The translations under genes and the position numbers were made by a program. From the NCBI GenBank assembly GCA_031119555.1, contig JAVHXQ010000021.1, forward strand, positions 1 through 54,985: a stretch of DNA of 54,985 bases. The letters run 5' to 3'. How positions within the stretch are numbered: position 1 is the first letter of the stretch; the number at the start of each line of letters is the position of its first letter. This stretch comes from Candidatus Dactylopiibacterium sp. Lineage in GTDB: Bacteria > Pseudomonadota > Gammaproteobacteria > Burkholderiales > Rhodocyclaceae. Below, in pieces: positions 47,428-54,985 of the stretch. The notes under the pieces were generated by a model. The model had not been told where the DNA came from, did no database searches, and was given only the letters and a program-made list of their open reading frames with translations.

Positions 47428-48237
47428 ATGGCTCCCATTCTACTGCATCTGCTTCCGGCCTCGTTCTATCTGGCGCTCGCCGCGGCCGGGCCGCGCCTGG
47501 GACGGGCGCGCCATCCGGCCTCGCGGCACGTCGTAGCCGGGTTGCTGTGCGCGGCGCTGATCCTGCATGGCTTCGTGCTTGCCCAGGACATGTTCGAGGC
47601 CGGGGGTTTCCGTTTCGGTCTCTCGATCGCGATGTCCCTGAGCCTGTGGCTGGCGATGCTCGTCTATGGCATCGAAAGCGTGGTGAATCCGCTGCGCCCG
47701 CTGCTGACCTATGCGGCGCCCATCGCCGCGCTCTTCGCGCTGCTGCCGGCAATCGTGCCCGGCCACCCGCAGGTGATCGAGGCGCCGAACTGGGCCTTCC
47801 GCCTGCACATCGCGGTGGCGATGGCGGCCTACAGTCTCTTCACGCTGGCGGTCTTTCACGCGCTGCTGATGGCCGCCGCCGAGCGGCGCCTGCATTCGGC
47901 CACGCTGTTCGACACGGGCGATCTGCCGCCGCTGCTGTCGCTCGAGCGGATACTCTTCCGCCTCATCACGACGGCCTTTGTTTTCCTCACGCTCACGGTG
48001 GGCTCGGGAGTGTTGTTTTCGGATCAGATATTCGGCAAGCCCTTCGGCTTTTCCCACAAGGCCGTATTCGGCGTCGCGTCGTGGGTCCTGTTCGGCATCC
48101 TGCTGACGGGGCGCACCGTGCATGGCTGGCGAGGCAAGACCGCGACGCGCTGGCTTCTGGCGGGTTTCATCTGTCTCGTGCTGGCCTATGCGGGCACGCG
48201 CTTCGTGCTTGAGTTCCTGCTCCAGCGCAGCGCCTGA
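47428..48237 (+). CDS. CcsA/YpjD-like cytochrome c assembly membrane protein
   Basis: 269 residues with about eight helices. The HIAVAMAAYSLFTLAVFHALLM and SHKAVFGVASWVLFG segments carry the conserved His residues of the CcmC/CcsA/ResC heme-handling family, though the WWD motif is weak. In E. coli the homologue ypjD is also divergent from ffh. Likely a membrane protein of heme or cation handling; exact function unknown. ATG 47428 has TGAGG upstream. Confidence 0.82.
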   Translation: MAPILLHLLPASFYLALAAAGPRLGRARHPASRHVVAGLLCAALILHGFVLAQDMFEAGGFRFGLSIAMSLSLWLAMLVYGIESVVNPLRPLLTYAAPIAALFALLPAIVPGHPQVIEAPNWAFRLHIAVAMAAYSLFTLAVFHALLMAAAERRLHSATLFDTGDLPPLLSLERILFRLITTAFVFLTLTVGSGVLFSDQIFGKPFGFSHKAVFGVASWVLFGILLTGRTVHGWRGKTATRWLLAGFICLVLAYAGTRFVLEFLLQRSA

Positions 48238-48393
48238 ACGCCCTTGCAGCGGGCCGCCGGAGGCCCTGAGCCCCCCGACCACCGGCAGCGGCGAGGCAGA
48301 ATTTCGGTTATACAATCGTTTCAGGGCGAGCCGGGAGGGCTTGCCCGGACAGGACAAGGTTCCCACACCCCGGATATCTCGCACGACGACGCA

Positions 48394-50106
48394 ATGGCAG
48401 CTTCTCCGCACCCCGCGCCCAGCGGCCTCGCAAGGGCCCTGATCCAGCACGGACGTCTCTCCGAGGCCGACGCGCTGGCCTGTTCGGCACAAGGTGCGAG
48501 CGCCAACTTCGCCGCCGAAGTCGTGCAGCGCGGCTATCTCAAGGCCGTGGACCTCGCGAGCTTCTGCGCGTCGACCTTCGGTTATCCGTGGCTGGATCTG
48601 GCGGCCTACGACGACAGCTACGTCGCCAAGGATGCGATCGACGCCAAGCTCATGGCCAAGCACCAGGTCATCGGGCTGGCGCGGCGCGGCAACCGCCTCG
48701 TGGTGGCGCTGGCCGACCCGAGCAACCTGCGCGCGCTCGACGAGATCCGTTTCCAGACCGGGCTTGCCGTAGACCCCATCGTGGCCGAGGCGGACAAGCT
48801 CGCGCGGCTCATCGCCAAGCTCACCGAATCCCTTTCGTCCACGCTGTCCTCGATGGCCTCCTCGGAGGATTTCGATCTCGACGCGCTGGCCGAGGCGAAC
48901 CCCGACGAGGCGCCGCCCGACACGGCCACGGCGGAGGTCGATGACGCGCCCGTGGTGCGATTCATCCAGAAGATGCTCGTGGATGCAATCAACGAAGGGG
49001 CGTCCGACATCCACTTCGAGCCTTACGAGAAGTTCTACCGCATCCGCTTCCGCACCGACGGCGTGCTGCGCGAAATCGCCCAGCCGCCGCTCGCGCTCAA
49101 GGAAAAGATCGCCGCGCGCATCAAGGTCATCTCCCGCCTCGACATCTCCGAGAAGCGCGTGCCGCAGGACGGGCGCATGAAGCTCGTGCTGTCGAAGAAC
49201 AAGGCCATCGATTTCCGCGTCTCCACGCTGCCCACGCTGCATGGCGAGAAGATCGTGATGCGCATCCTCGATCCGTCCAGCGCGATGCTGGGGATCGATG
49301 CCCTGGGGTACGACCCCGAGCAGAAAGCGGCCTTGATGGACGCCATCGAGCGCCCCTACGGCATGGTGCTGGTGACCGGCCCGACGGGCTCGGGCAAGAC
49401 GGTGTCGCTCTACACCTGCCTGAACATCCTCAACAAGGCCGGCGTGAACATCTCCACGGCCGAGGACCCGGCCGAAATCAACCTGCCCGGCATCAACCAG
49501 GTCACGATGAACGACAAGGCGGGGCTGAATTTCTCGATCTCGCTGAAGGCCTTCCTGCGCCAGGATCCCGACATCATCATGGTCGGCGAAATCCGCGACC
49601 TCGACACGGCCGAGATCTCGATCAAGGCCGCGCAGACGGGGCACATGGTGCTCTCGACGCTGCACACCAATGACGCGCCGACCACGCTCGAGCGCCTGCG
49701 CAACATGGGCGTGGCGCCGTTCAACATTGCTTCCTCGGTGATCCTGATCACGGCGCAGCGCCTCGCGCGGCGCCTGTGCACCTGCAAGAAGCCGATCGAG
49801 ATCCCGCTCGAAGCCATGCTCGAAGCGGGCTTCACCGAAGCGGACCTGGATGGCAGCTGGCGCCCTTACGGCCCCGTCGGCTGCGACCGCTGCAAAGGCT
49901 CGGGCTACAAGGGTCGTGTCGGCATCTATCAGGTGATGCCGATCAGCGAAGAGATCCAGCGCATCATCATGACCGGAGGCAATTCCATGGACGTCGCGGC
50001 GCAGGCCCAGCTCGAGGGCGTGTCCGACCTGCGCCAGTCGGGTCTGCGCAAGGTCAGGCAGGGCCTGACCTCGCTGACCGAAGTCCTTGCCACCACCAAC
50101 GAGTAA
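48394..50106 (+). CDS. pilB: Type IV pilus assembly ATPase PilB
   Basis: 570 residues. An N-terminal GspE-N domain, then Walker A GPTGSGKT (about residue 329), the Asp box STAEDPAEI, Walker B DPDIIMVGEIRD and the His box LSTLHTNDAP. Cysteines CTCKKP...CDRCKG form the zinc site typical of PilB/GspE. It powers pilus extension. ATG 48394 has no clear Shine-Dalgarno; a TATACAAT -10 lies near 48309. First gene of pilB-pilC-pilD. Confidence 0.96.
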   Translation: MAASPHPAPSGLARALIQHGRLSEADALACSAQGASANFAAEVVQRGYLKAVDLASFCASTFGYPWLDLAAYDDSYVAKDAIDAKLMAKHQVIGLARRGNRLVVALADPSNLRALDEIRFQTGLAVDPIVAEADKLARLIAKLTESLSSTLSSMASSEDFDLDALAEANPDEAPPDTATAEVDDAPVVRFIQKMLVDAINEGASDIHFEPYEKFYRIRFRTDGVLREIAQPPLALKEKIAARIKVISRLDISEKRVPQDGRMKLVLSKNKAIDFRVSTLPTLHGEKIVMRILDPSSAMLGIDALGYDPEQKAALMDAIERPYGMVLVTGPTGSGKTVSLYTCLNILNKAGVNISTAEDPAEINLPGINQVTMNDKAGLNFSISLKAFLRQDPDIIMVGEIRDLDTAEISIKAAQTGHMVLSTLHTNDAPTTLERLRNMGVAPFNIASSVILITAQRLARRLCTCKKPIEIPLEAMLEAGFTEADLDGSWRPYGPVGCDRCKGSGYKGRVGIYQVMPISEEIQRIIMTGGNSMDVAAQAQLEGVSDLRQSGLRKVRQGLTSLTEVLATTNE

Positions 50107-50125
50107 CCCCACGGAAAATCACGCC

Positions 50126-51364
50126 ATGGCCACTGCCGCCCGTACCTCCCGCCGTCCCACCCCTGCCGCGCAACAGGAGAACCTGTTCGTCTGGGAGGGC
50201 AAGGACAAAGCCGGAAAACTCGTCCGCGGCGAACTCAGAGCGCAGACCGAAAACGTCGTGCAGGCCACGCTGCGGCGGCAGGGCATCCTCGTCACGCGCG
50301 TCAAGAAACGTTCCTTCGGCCGCGGCAGCAAGGTCAAGGACAAGGACATCGCGATCTTCACGCGCCAGCTCGCCACCATGATGCGGGCCGGCGTGCCGCT
50401 GCTGCAGTCCTTCGACATCGCGATCAAGGGCACCAGCAACGCCGCGCTGGGCCGCCTGCTCAACGACATCCGCAGCGAGATCGAGACCGGCACGAGCCTC
50501 GCCAACTCGCTGCGCAAGCATCCGCTGTATTTCGACGCGCTCTACTGCAACCTCGTCGCCGCCGGCGAGCAGTCCGGCGCGCTCGAGAACCTGCTCGACC
50601 GCATCGCGATCTACCAGGAGAAAATGCTCGCCATCAAGAGCAAGATCAAGTCAGCGCTGTTCTATCCGATCTCGGTGCTGGTGGTCGCGACCGCCGTGAC
50701 CGCCGTGATGATGATTTTCGTGATCCCCGAGTTCAAGAAAGTATTCACGAGCTTCGGCGCCGATCTGCCCGCGCCGACCTTGTTCGTGATGGCGCTGTCG
50801 GACTTCTTCGTGGCGCACGGCTTCATCATCTTCGGCGCGCTGATCGCCATCGTGGTCGGCATCGCCTTCGTGTACAAGCGCTCGGCGGCGATGCAGGCCA
50901 GTGTCGACCGCATGAGCCTGCAGATCCCGGTGATCGGCGACATCCTGCGCAAGGCCACGATCGCCCGCTGGACGCGCACCCTCTCGACCATGTTCGCCGC
51001 CGGCGTGCCACTCGTCGAGGCGCTCGAATCCGTCGCGGGTGCCGCGGGCAACCACGTCTATCGCGTCGCCACCAAGGGCATCCAGAACGAGGTCGCCACC
51101 GGGACCAGCCTCACCGTGGCCATGCAGGGGGCGCAGGTGTTCCCGGCAATGGTCGTGCAGATGGTTTCGATCGGCGAGGAATCCGGCCAGCTCGACGGCA
51201 TGTGCTCCAAGGTGGCCGACTTCTTCGAGCGCGAAGTGGATGACATGGTGGCCGGTCTGTCACAATTGCTCGAGCCCATCATCATCGTGTTCCTCGGCAC
51301 CATCATCGGCGGCATGGTCGTCGCCATGTACCTGCCGATCTTCAAGCTCGGCCAGGTGGTCTGA
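50126..51364 (+). CDS. pilC: Type IV pilus inner-membrane platform protein PilC
   Basis: 412 residues: two GspF/T2SSF domains, each with the pattern FTRQLATMMRAGVPLLQSFDI and WTRTLSTMFAAGVPLVEALES, plus three membrane helices. It forms the base on which PilB acts. ATG 50126 is 19 bp after pilB; the frame's earlier start overlaps the pilB stop and is rejected. Confidence 0.96.
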   Translation: MATAARTSRRPTPAAQQENLFVWEGKDKAGKLVRGELRAQTENVVQATLRRQGILVTRVKKRSFGRGSKVKDKDIAIFTRQLATMMRAGVPLLQSFDIAIKGTSNAALGRLLNDIRSEIETGTSLANSLRKHPLYFDALYCNLVAAGEQSGALENLLDRIAIYQEKMLAIKSKIKSALFYPISVLVVATAVTAVMMIFVIPEFKKVFTSFGADLPAPTLFVMALSDFFVAHGFIIFGALIAIVVGIAFVYKRSAAMQASVDRMSLQIPVIGDILRKATIARWTRTLSTMFAAGVPLVEALESVAGAAGNHVYRVATKGIQNEVATGTSLTVAMQGAQVFPAMVVQMVSIGEESGQLDGMCSKVADFFEREVDDMVAGLSQLLEPIIIVFLGTIIGGMVVAMYLPIFKLGQVV

Positions 51365-51428
51365 GCCCGCCTCCGCACTCGGGCGCGGCGCCCACGAGGC
51401 GCCGCGCTGCATTTCCAACGGACCCCGC

Positions 51429-52277
51429 ATGCAAGCCCTGCCCCTCGACCCTCTGTCCTTCGCCGTGTGCGCCGCCCTCGTCGGGCTCTGCGTCGGCAGC
51501 TTCCTGAATGTCGTGATCCATCGCCTGCCCCTGATGCTCGAGCGCCGCTGGCAGGATGAAGTCGCCGAGATGCGCGGCGAGTCGCAGCCCGACACGCCCC
51601 GCCTCGGCCTCGCCACTCCGCGTTCGCGCTGCCCCCACTGCGGCCACCAGATCACCGCGCTCGAGAACGTGCCGCTGGTGAGCTACCTCTTCCTGCGCGG
51701 CCGCTGCGGCCATTGCGGCGCCCGCATCAGCGCCCGCTACCCGTTCGTGGAAGTCGTCACGGCCGCGCTGTCCTTCGCGGTCGCCTGGCATTTCGGCTTC
51801 GGCTGGCAGAGTGCCGCGGGCCTGTTCTTCGTGTGGGCGATGGTCGCGCTGACCTTCATCGACCTCGACACCTTCCTGCTGCCCGACGACATCACGCTGC
51901 CCCTGCTGTGGCTCGGGCTCGCGTTCAACCTCGCCGGCATCTTCGTACCCATCGGGACCGCCGTGATCGGCGCGATGGCGGGCTACCTCTCGCTGTGGTC
52001 GGTGTTCTGGCTCTTCAAGCTCGCGACGGGCAAGGAGGGCATGGGCTATGGCGACTTCAAGCTGCTCGCCGCGATCGGCGCCTTCCTGGGCTGGAAGGCG
52101 CTGCCGGCGGTGATCCTGCTCTCGTCGGTGGTGGGCGCGGTGGTGGGCATCGGCCTGATGGTCTTTGCGCGCCATGGCCGCGAGACCCCCATCCCCTTCG
52201 GCCCCTACCTCGCCATCGCGGGCGTGCTCGCCCTGTTCTTCGGCGCCAGCCTGAACGCGCGCTTCTTTCCACTCTGA
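51429..52277 (+). CDS. pilD: Prepilin peptidase/N-methyltransferase PilD
   Basis: 282 residues. An N-terminal helix with GSFLNVVIHRLP, zinc-binding CPHC and CGHC pairs, then the aspartyl peptidase domain with DLDTFLLPDD and GYGDFKLLAAIGA, the two catalytic Asp motifs. It cleaves the leader of prepilins, including those encoded at 19.9-23 kb, and methylates the new N-terminus. ATG 51429 follows pilC by 64 bp. Confidence 0.96.
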   Translation: MQALPLDPLSFAVCAALVGLCVGSFLNVVIHRLPLMLERRWQDEVAEMRGESQPDTPRLGLATPRSRCPHCGHQITALENVPLVSYLFLRGRCGHCGARISARYPFVEVVTAALSFAVAWHFGFGWQSAAGLFFVWAMVALTFIDLDTFLLPDDITLPLLWLGLAFNLAGIFVPIGTAVIGAMAGYLSLWSVFWLFKLATGKEGMGYGDFKLLAAIGAFLGWKALPAVILLSSVVGAVVGIGLMVFARHGRETPIPFGPYLAIAGVLALFFGASLNARFFPL

Positions 52278-52325
52278 GGCACGAGGCGGCCGGCCTGATT
52301 CGCCACCCCGCCGCGACGCGGATGG

Positions 52326-52354
52326 TTCTTCGGGATGGGCCGATGCGCTAGAAT
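52326..52354 (+). promoter_or_regulatory. Promoter before the FmdB-DUF502-aspS genes
   Basis: TTCTTC (52326-52331), 17-bp spacer, TAGAAT (52349-52354) followed by CG; a start near 52361 leaves a short leader with AGGAGAG before ATG 52375. Confidence 0.55.
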
Positions 52355-52374
52355 CGCCGGTTCAGGAGAGAAAC

Positions 52375-52632
52375 ATGCCGATCTACGAATACCGTTGCGC
52401 CGCTTGCGGCCACCAGCACGACCACCTGCAGAAACTCAGCGACGCCCCGATCGCGCAATGCCCGGCCTGCGGCAGCGCTGATTACGCCAAGCAGCTCTCG
52501 GCCCCCGGCTTCGAGCTCAAGGGCAGCGGCTGGTATCAGACCGATTTCAAGAAAAGCGGCGCGCCGGCCGCCTGCCCGGCCGCGCCCGACGCACCGCCCC
52601 CGCCCTGCGCGGGCAGTTGCGCCTGCCACTGA
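52375..52632 (+). CDS. FmdB-family zinc-ribbon protein
   Basis: 85 residues. MPIYEYRCAACGHQHDHLQKL and CPACGS form the zinc ribbon of the FmdB family, followed by GFELKGSGWYQTDFK, a conserved stretch, and a Pro/Ala/Cys-rich tail. Regulatory or RNA-related role suspected, function unknown. AGGAG precedes the ATG. It lies 16 bp before the DUF502 gene, with aspS beyond, an order common in betaproteobacteria. Confidence 0.9.
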   Translation: MPIYEYRCAACGHQHDHLQKLSDAPIAQCPACGSADYAKQLSAPGFELKGSGWYQTDFKKSGAPAACPAAPDAPPPPCAGSCACH

Positions 52633-52648
52633 GCCGGCGCACATTCCC

Positions 52649-53248
52649 ATGAAGAAATACCTCATCACGGGCCTGCTGGTCTGGGTGCCGCTGCTGATCA
52701 CGCTGTGGGTCGTGCGCGTGATCGTGAGTACGCTGGATCAATCGATCCTGCTCCTGCCCGCGGCCTGGCGCCCCGACGCCCTCATCGGCTTCAAGCTGTG
52801 GGGGTTCGGCACGCTGATGACGCTGCTCGTGGTCATGCTCACGGGCATGGCCGCCTCCAACTTCATCGGCCAGCGTTTCGTCGGCCTGTGGGAGAGCCTG
52901 CTCAACCGGATTCCAGTGGTCCGCCAGATCTACTCCAGCGTCAAGCAGGTGTCCGACACCGTGCTCGGCCCGGGCGGTCAGGCTTTCCGCAAGGCGCTGC
53001 TGGTGCAGTACCCGCGCCAGGGCAGCTGGACGATCGCCTTCCAGACCGGCACGCCGGCGGGCGAGATCGCGGCGCATTTCGCCGGAGAAGCGGTCTCGGT
53101 GTATGTGCCCACCACGCCGAACCCCACCTCTGGTTTTTTCCTGATGATGGACAAGAATGATGTCGTGGAGCTCGACATGACCGTCGACGAAGCGCTCAAG
53201 TACATCATCTCGATGGGCTCGGTCGCGCCCCCCGCCCACCCCGAATGA
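52649..53248 (+). CDS. DUF502 membrane protein
   Basis: 199 residues: two N-terminal helices (about 5-27 and 50-72), then a soluble part with [27 protein letters not shown] and [20 protein letters not shown], the hallmarks of DUF502. Function unknown; homologues sit beside aspS in many proteobacteria. Co-directional with the FmdB gene and aspS. Confidence 0.9.
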   Translation: MKKYLITGLLVWVPLLITLWVVRVIVSTLDQSILLLPAAWRPDALIGFKLWGFGTLMTLLVVMLTGMAASNFIGQRFVGLWESLLNRIPVVRQIYSSVKQVSDTVLGPGGQAFRKALLVQYPRQGSWTIAFQTGTPAGEIAAHFAGEAVSVYVPTTPNPTSGFFLMMDKNDVVELDMTVDEALKYIISMGSVAPPAHPE

Positions 53249-53309
53249 CACCCGCGCCGCGCCGGCGCCTGACCCACACACGAAAAACACCGGATCACGG
53301 AGATCATTG

Positions 53310-54985
53310 ATGCGTACCTGTTACAGCGGCCTCGTTTCGGCCGCTCTGCTCGACCAGACCGTCACCCTTTACGGCTGGGCCCACCGTCGCCGCGACCATG
53401 GTGGCGTCATCTTCATCGACCTGCGTGACCGCGAAGGTCTCGTCCAGGTGGTGTGCGACCCCGACCGTGCCGCAACCTTCAAGATCGCCGAAGAAGTCCG
53501 CAACGAGTTCTGCCTCAAGGTGATCGGCAAGGTGCGCCGTCGCCCCGAGGGCACCACCAATACCAACCTGGTGTCGGGTGAAGTCGAAGTGCTGGCCCAC
53601 GCGCTCGAAGTGCTCAACACGTCGGTCACGCCCCCCTTCCCGCTCGACGACGAGAACCTGTCCGAGAACGTGCGCCTCACGCACCGCGTGATCGACCTGC
53701 GCCGCCCGGCCATGCAGCGCAACATGCAGCTGCGCTACAAGACCGCGCGCGCGTTCCGCCGCTTCCTCGACGACGCCGGCTTCATCGACATCGAAACGCC
53801 GATGCTCACCAAGAGCACGCCCGAAGGCGCACGCGACTACCTCGTGCCCAGCCGCGTGCACGACGGCATGTTCTTCGCGCTGCCGCAGTCGCCGCAGCTC
53901 TTCAAGCAGCTGCTGATGGTGGCCGGCTACGACCGCTACTACCAGATCACCAAGTGCTTCCGCGACGAAGACCTGCGCGCCGACCGCCAGCCCGAATTCA
54001 CGCAGGTCGATATCGAAACCTCGTTCCTCGGCGAGACCGAGATCACCGCGATCATGGAAGCGCTGATCCGCACCGTGTTCAAGGAAGCGATCGACGTCGA
54101 CCTGCCCAACCCCTTCCCGCGCATCAGCTACGGCGAAGCGATGGCGCGCTACGGCTCCGACAAGCCCGACCTGCGCGTCACGCTGGAACTCGTGGACGTG
54201 GCCGACGCCATGAAGGACGTCGCCTTCAAGGTTTTCGCGGGTGCCGCCAACGATCCGGCCAGCCGCGTCACCGCGCTGCGCATACCGGGCGGAGCGCAGC
54301 TCACGCGCGGCGAGATCGACGGCTACACCGAGTTCGTGAAGATCTACGGCGCCAAGGGTCTGGCCTACATCAAGGTCAATGACGTCAGCCAGCTCAACGA
54401 AGCCGGCCTGCAGTCGCCCATCGTCAAGAATCTCTCCGAGAGCGCGCTGCGCACGGTCGTCGAGCGCACGGGCGCGCAATCGGGCGACCTGATCTTCTTC
54501 GGTGCCGACAAGGCCAAGATCGTCTCCGACGCGCTGGGCGCGCTGCGCACCCGCATCGGCCACGAGAAGGGACACGTCGATGGCCGCAAGTGGGCGCCGG
54601 CCTGGATCGTCGACTTCCCGATGTTCGACTACGACGACGAAGCCAAGCGCTGGGTCGCCTGCCACCACCCCTTCACGAGCCCCAAGGACGAGCACCTCGA
54701 ATACCTCGAGACCGACCCGGGCAAGTGCCTGGCCAAGGCCTACGACCTGGCGCTCAACGGCTGGGAGCTCGGCGGCGGCTCGGTGCGTATCCACCGCGCC
54801 GACGTGCAGGAGAAGGTCTTCAAGGCGCTGGGCATCGGCGAGGAAGAGGCCCAGCTCAAGTTCGGCTTCCTGCTCGACGCGCTCAAGTACGGCGCGCCGC
54901 CCCATGGCGGCCTGGCGTTCGGGCTGGATCGCATCGTCACCATGATGACCGGCGCCGAATCGATCCGCGACGTGATCGCCTTCCC
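53310..54985 (+). CDS. aspS: Aspartyl-tRNA synthetase, 3' truncated by the window end
   Basis: 558 residues and part of a codon are present; about 35-40 residues are missing relative to the usual bacterial length of about 590. An OB-fold anticodon domain ([18 protein letters not shown]) is followed by class II motif 1, motif 2 [18 protein letters not shown], the GAD insertion domain and motif 3 [11 protein letters not shown] near the end. It charges tRNA-Asp, and perhaps tRNA-Asn in organisms lacking AsnRS. CGGAGA precedes ATG 53310. The gene has no stop in the window. Confidence 0.97.
   Translation, partial: MRTCYSGLVSAALLDQTVTLYGWAHRRRDHGGVIFIDLRDREGLVQVVCDPDRAATFKIAEEVRNEFCLKVIGKVRRRPEGTTNTNLVSGEVEVLAHALEVLNTSVTPPFPLDDENLSENVRLTHRVIDLRRPAMQRNMQLRYKTARAFRRFLDDAGFIDIETPMLTKSTPEGARDYLVPSRVHDGMFFALPQSPQLFKQLLMVAGYDRYYQITKCFRDEDLRADRQPEFTQVDIETSFLGETEITAIMEALIRTVFKEAIDVDLPNPFPRISYGEAMARYGSDKPDLRVTLELVDVADAMKDVAFKVFAGAANDPASRVTALRIPGGAQLTRGEIDGYTEFVKIYGAKGLAYIKVNDVSQLNEAGLQSPIVKNLSESALRTVVERTGAQSGDLIFFGADKAKIVSDALGALRTRIGHEKGHVDGRKWAPAWIVDFPMFDYDDEAKRWVACHHPFTSPKDEHLEYLETDPGKCLAKAYDLALNGWELGGGSVRIHRADVQEKVFKALGIGEEEAQLKFGFLLDALKYGAPPHGGLAFGLDRIVTMMTGAESIRDVIAF

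Noticed and set aside
47440..50112. 890-codon minus-strand frame across the CcsA-like gene and pilB
   Set aside because: Antisense shadow; both genes on the plus strand have clear family motifs.

Overview
The window is a 55-kb piece of a high-GC betaproteobacterial chromosome, most likely order Burkholderiales. The reasons are the gene families, the local gene orders (ccoNOQP-ccoG-fixH next to fnr/hemN; FmdB-DUF502-aspS; ffh divergent from a CcsA-like gene; pilBCD) and -10 boxes of the TAGAAT type. It is almost all chromosomal core and metabolic content. I see no insertion sequence, prophage, CRISPR array or integrase.

Layout. 1-2.4 kb: 3' end of a ChlD-like VWA protein, a CbiM-like metal permease and a long RpiB-family isomerase. 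2.5-7 kb: FMN reductase, a LysR regulator divergent from an FMN-dependent hydroxy-acid dehydrogenase, a secreted nuclease and inorganic pyrophosphatase. 7.1-19.5 kb: a low-oxygen respiration island with a TauE/SafE-like protein, hemN, fnr, a universal stress protein, a small membrane protein, fixH, ccoG, ccoP-Q-O-N, ccoS and the copper ATPase fixI, preceded by tRNA-Thr(CGT). 19.9-26.9 kb: a type IV pilin/minor pilin operon ending in pilY1. 26.9-33 kb: a TonB-like protein, malate synthase, a DUF6152/DUF6644-type pair and uvrD. 33-37.4 kb: hexuronate catabolism (uxaB-uxaA, kdgK). 37.5-45.1 kb: trmL, comF, bioB, an NhaD-like antiporter, bioC, a HAD phosphatase, a GNAT enzyme, hemB and engB. 45.2-55 kb: a diheme cytochrome c, ffh, a CcsA-like protein, pilB-pilC-pilD, an FmdB zinc ribbon, DUF502 and a 3'-truncated aspS.

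How the parts work together. Fnr has the N-terminal cysteine cluster of an oxygen sensor. Exact Fnr palindromes lie between hemN and fnr (9396-9409), upstream of ccoN (16535-16548) and just past ccoS (16769-16781). These link oxygen-independent heme synthesis with cbb3 oxidase and its maturation. The two pil regions complement each other: PilD should process the prepilins encoded 30 kb away, and PilB/PilC drive their assembly. UxaB, UxaA and KdgK would take tagaturonate to KDPG. BioC and BioB are the first and last dedicated steps of biotin synthesis.

The most interesting signal is in the 415-bp gap between ccoS and ccoN. The third Fnr palindrome sits exactly 32 bp (centre to centre) from a good -10 box. 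About 110 nt downstream on the same strand is a strong intrinsic terminator, with a perfect GC hairpin and a CU-rich unpaired stretch in between. No protein gene lies there. I read it as a candidate Fnr-activated small RNA inside the cbb3 oxidase locus.
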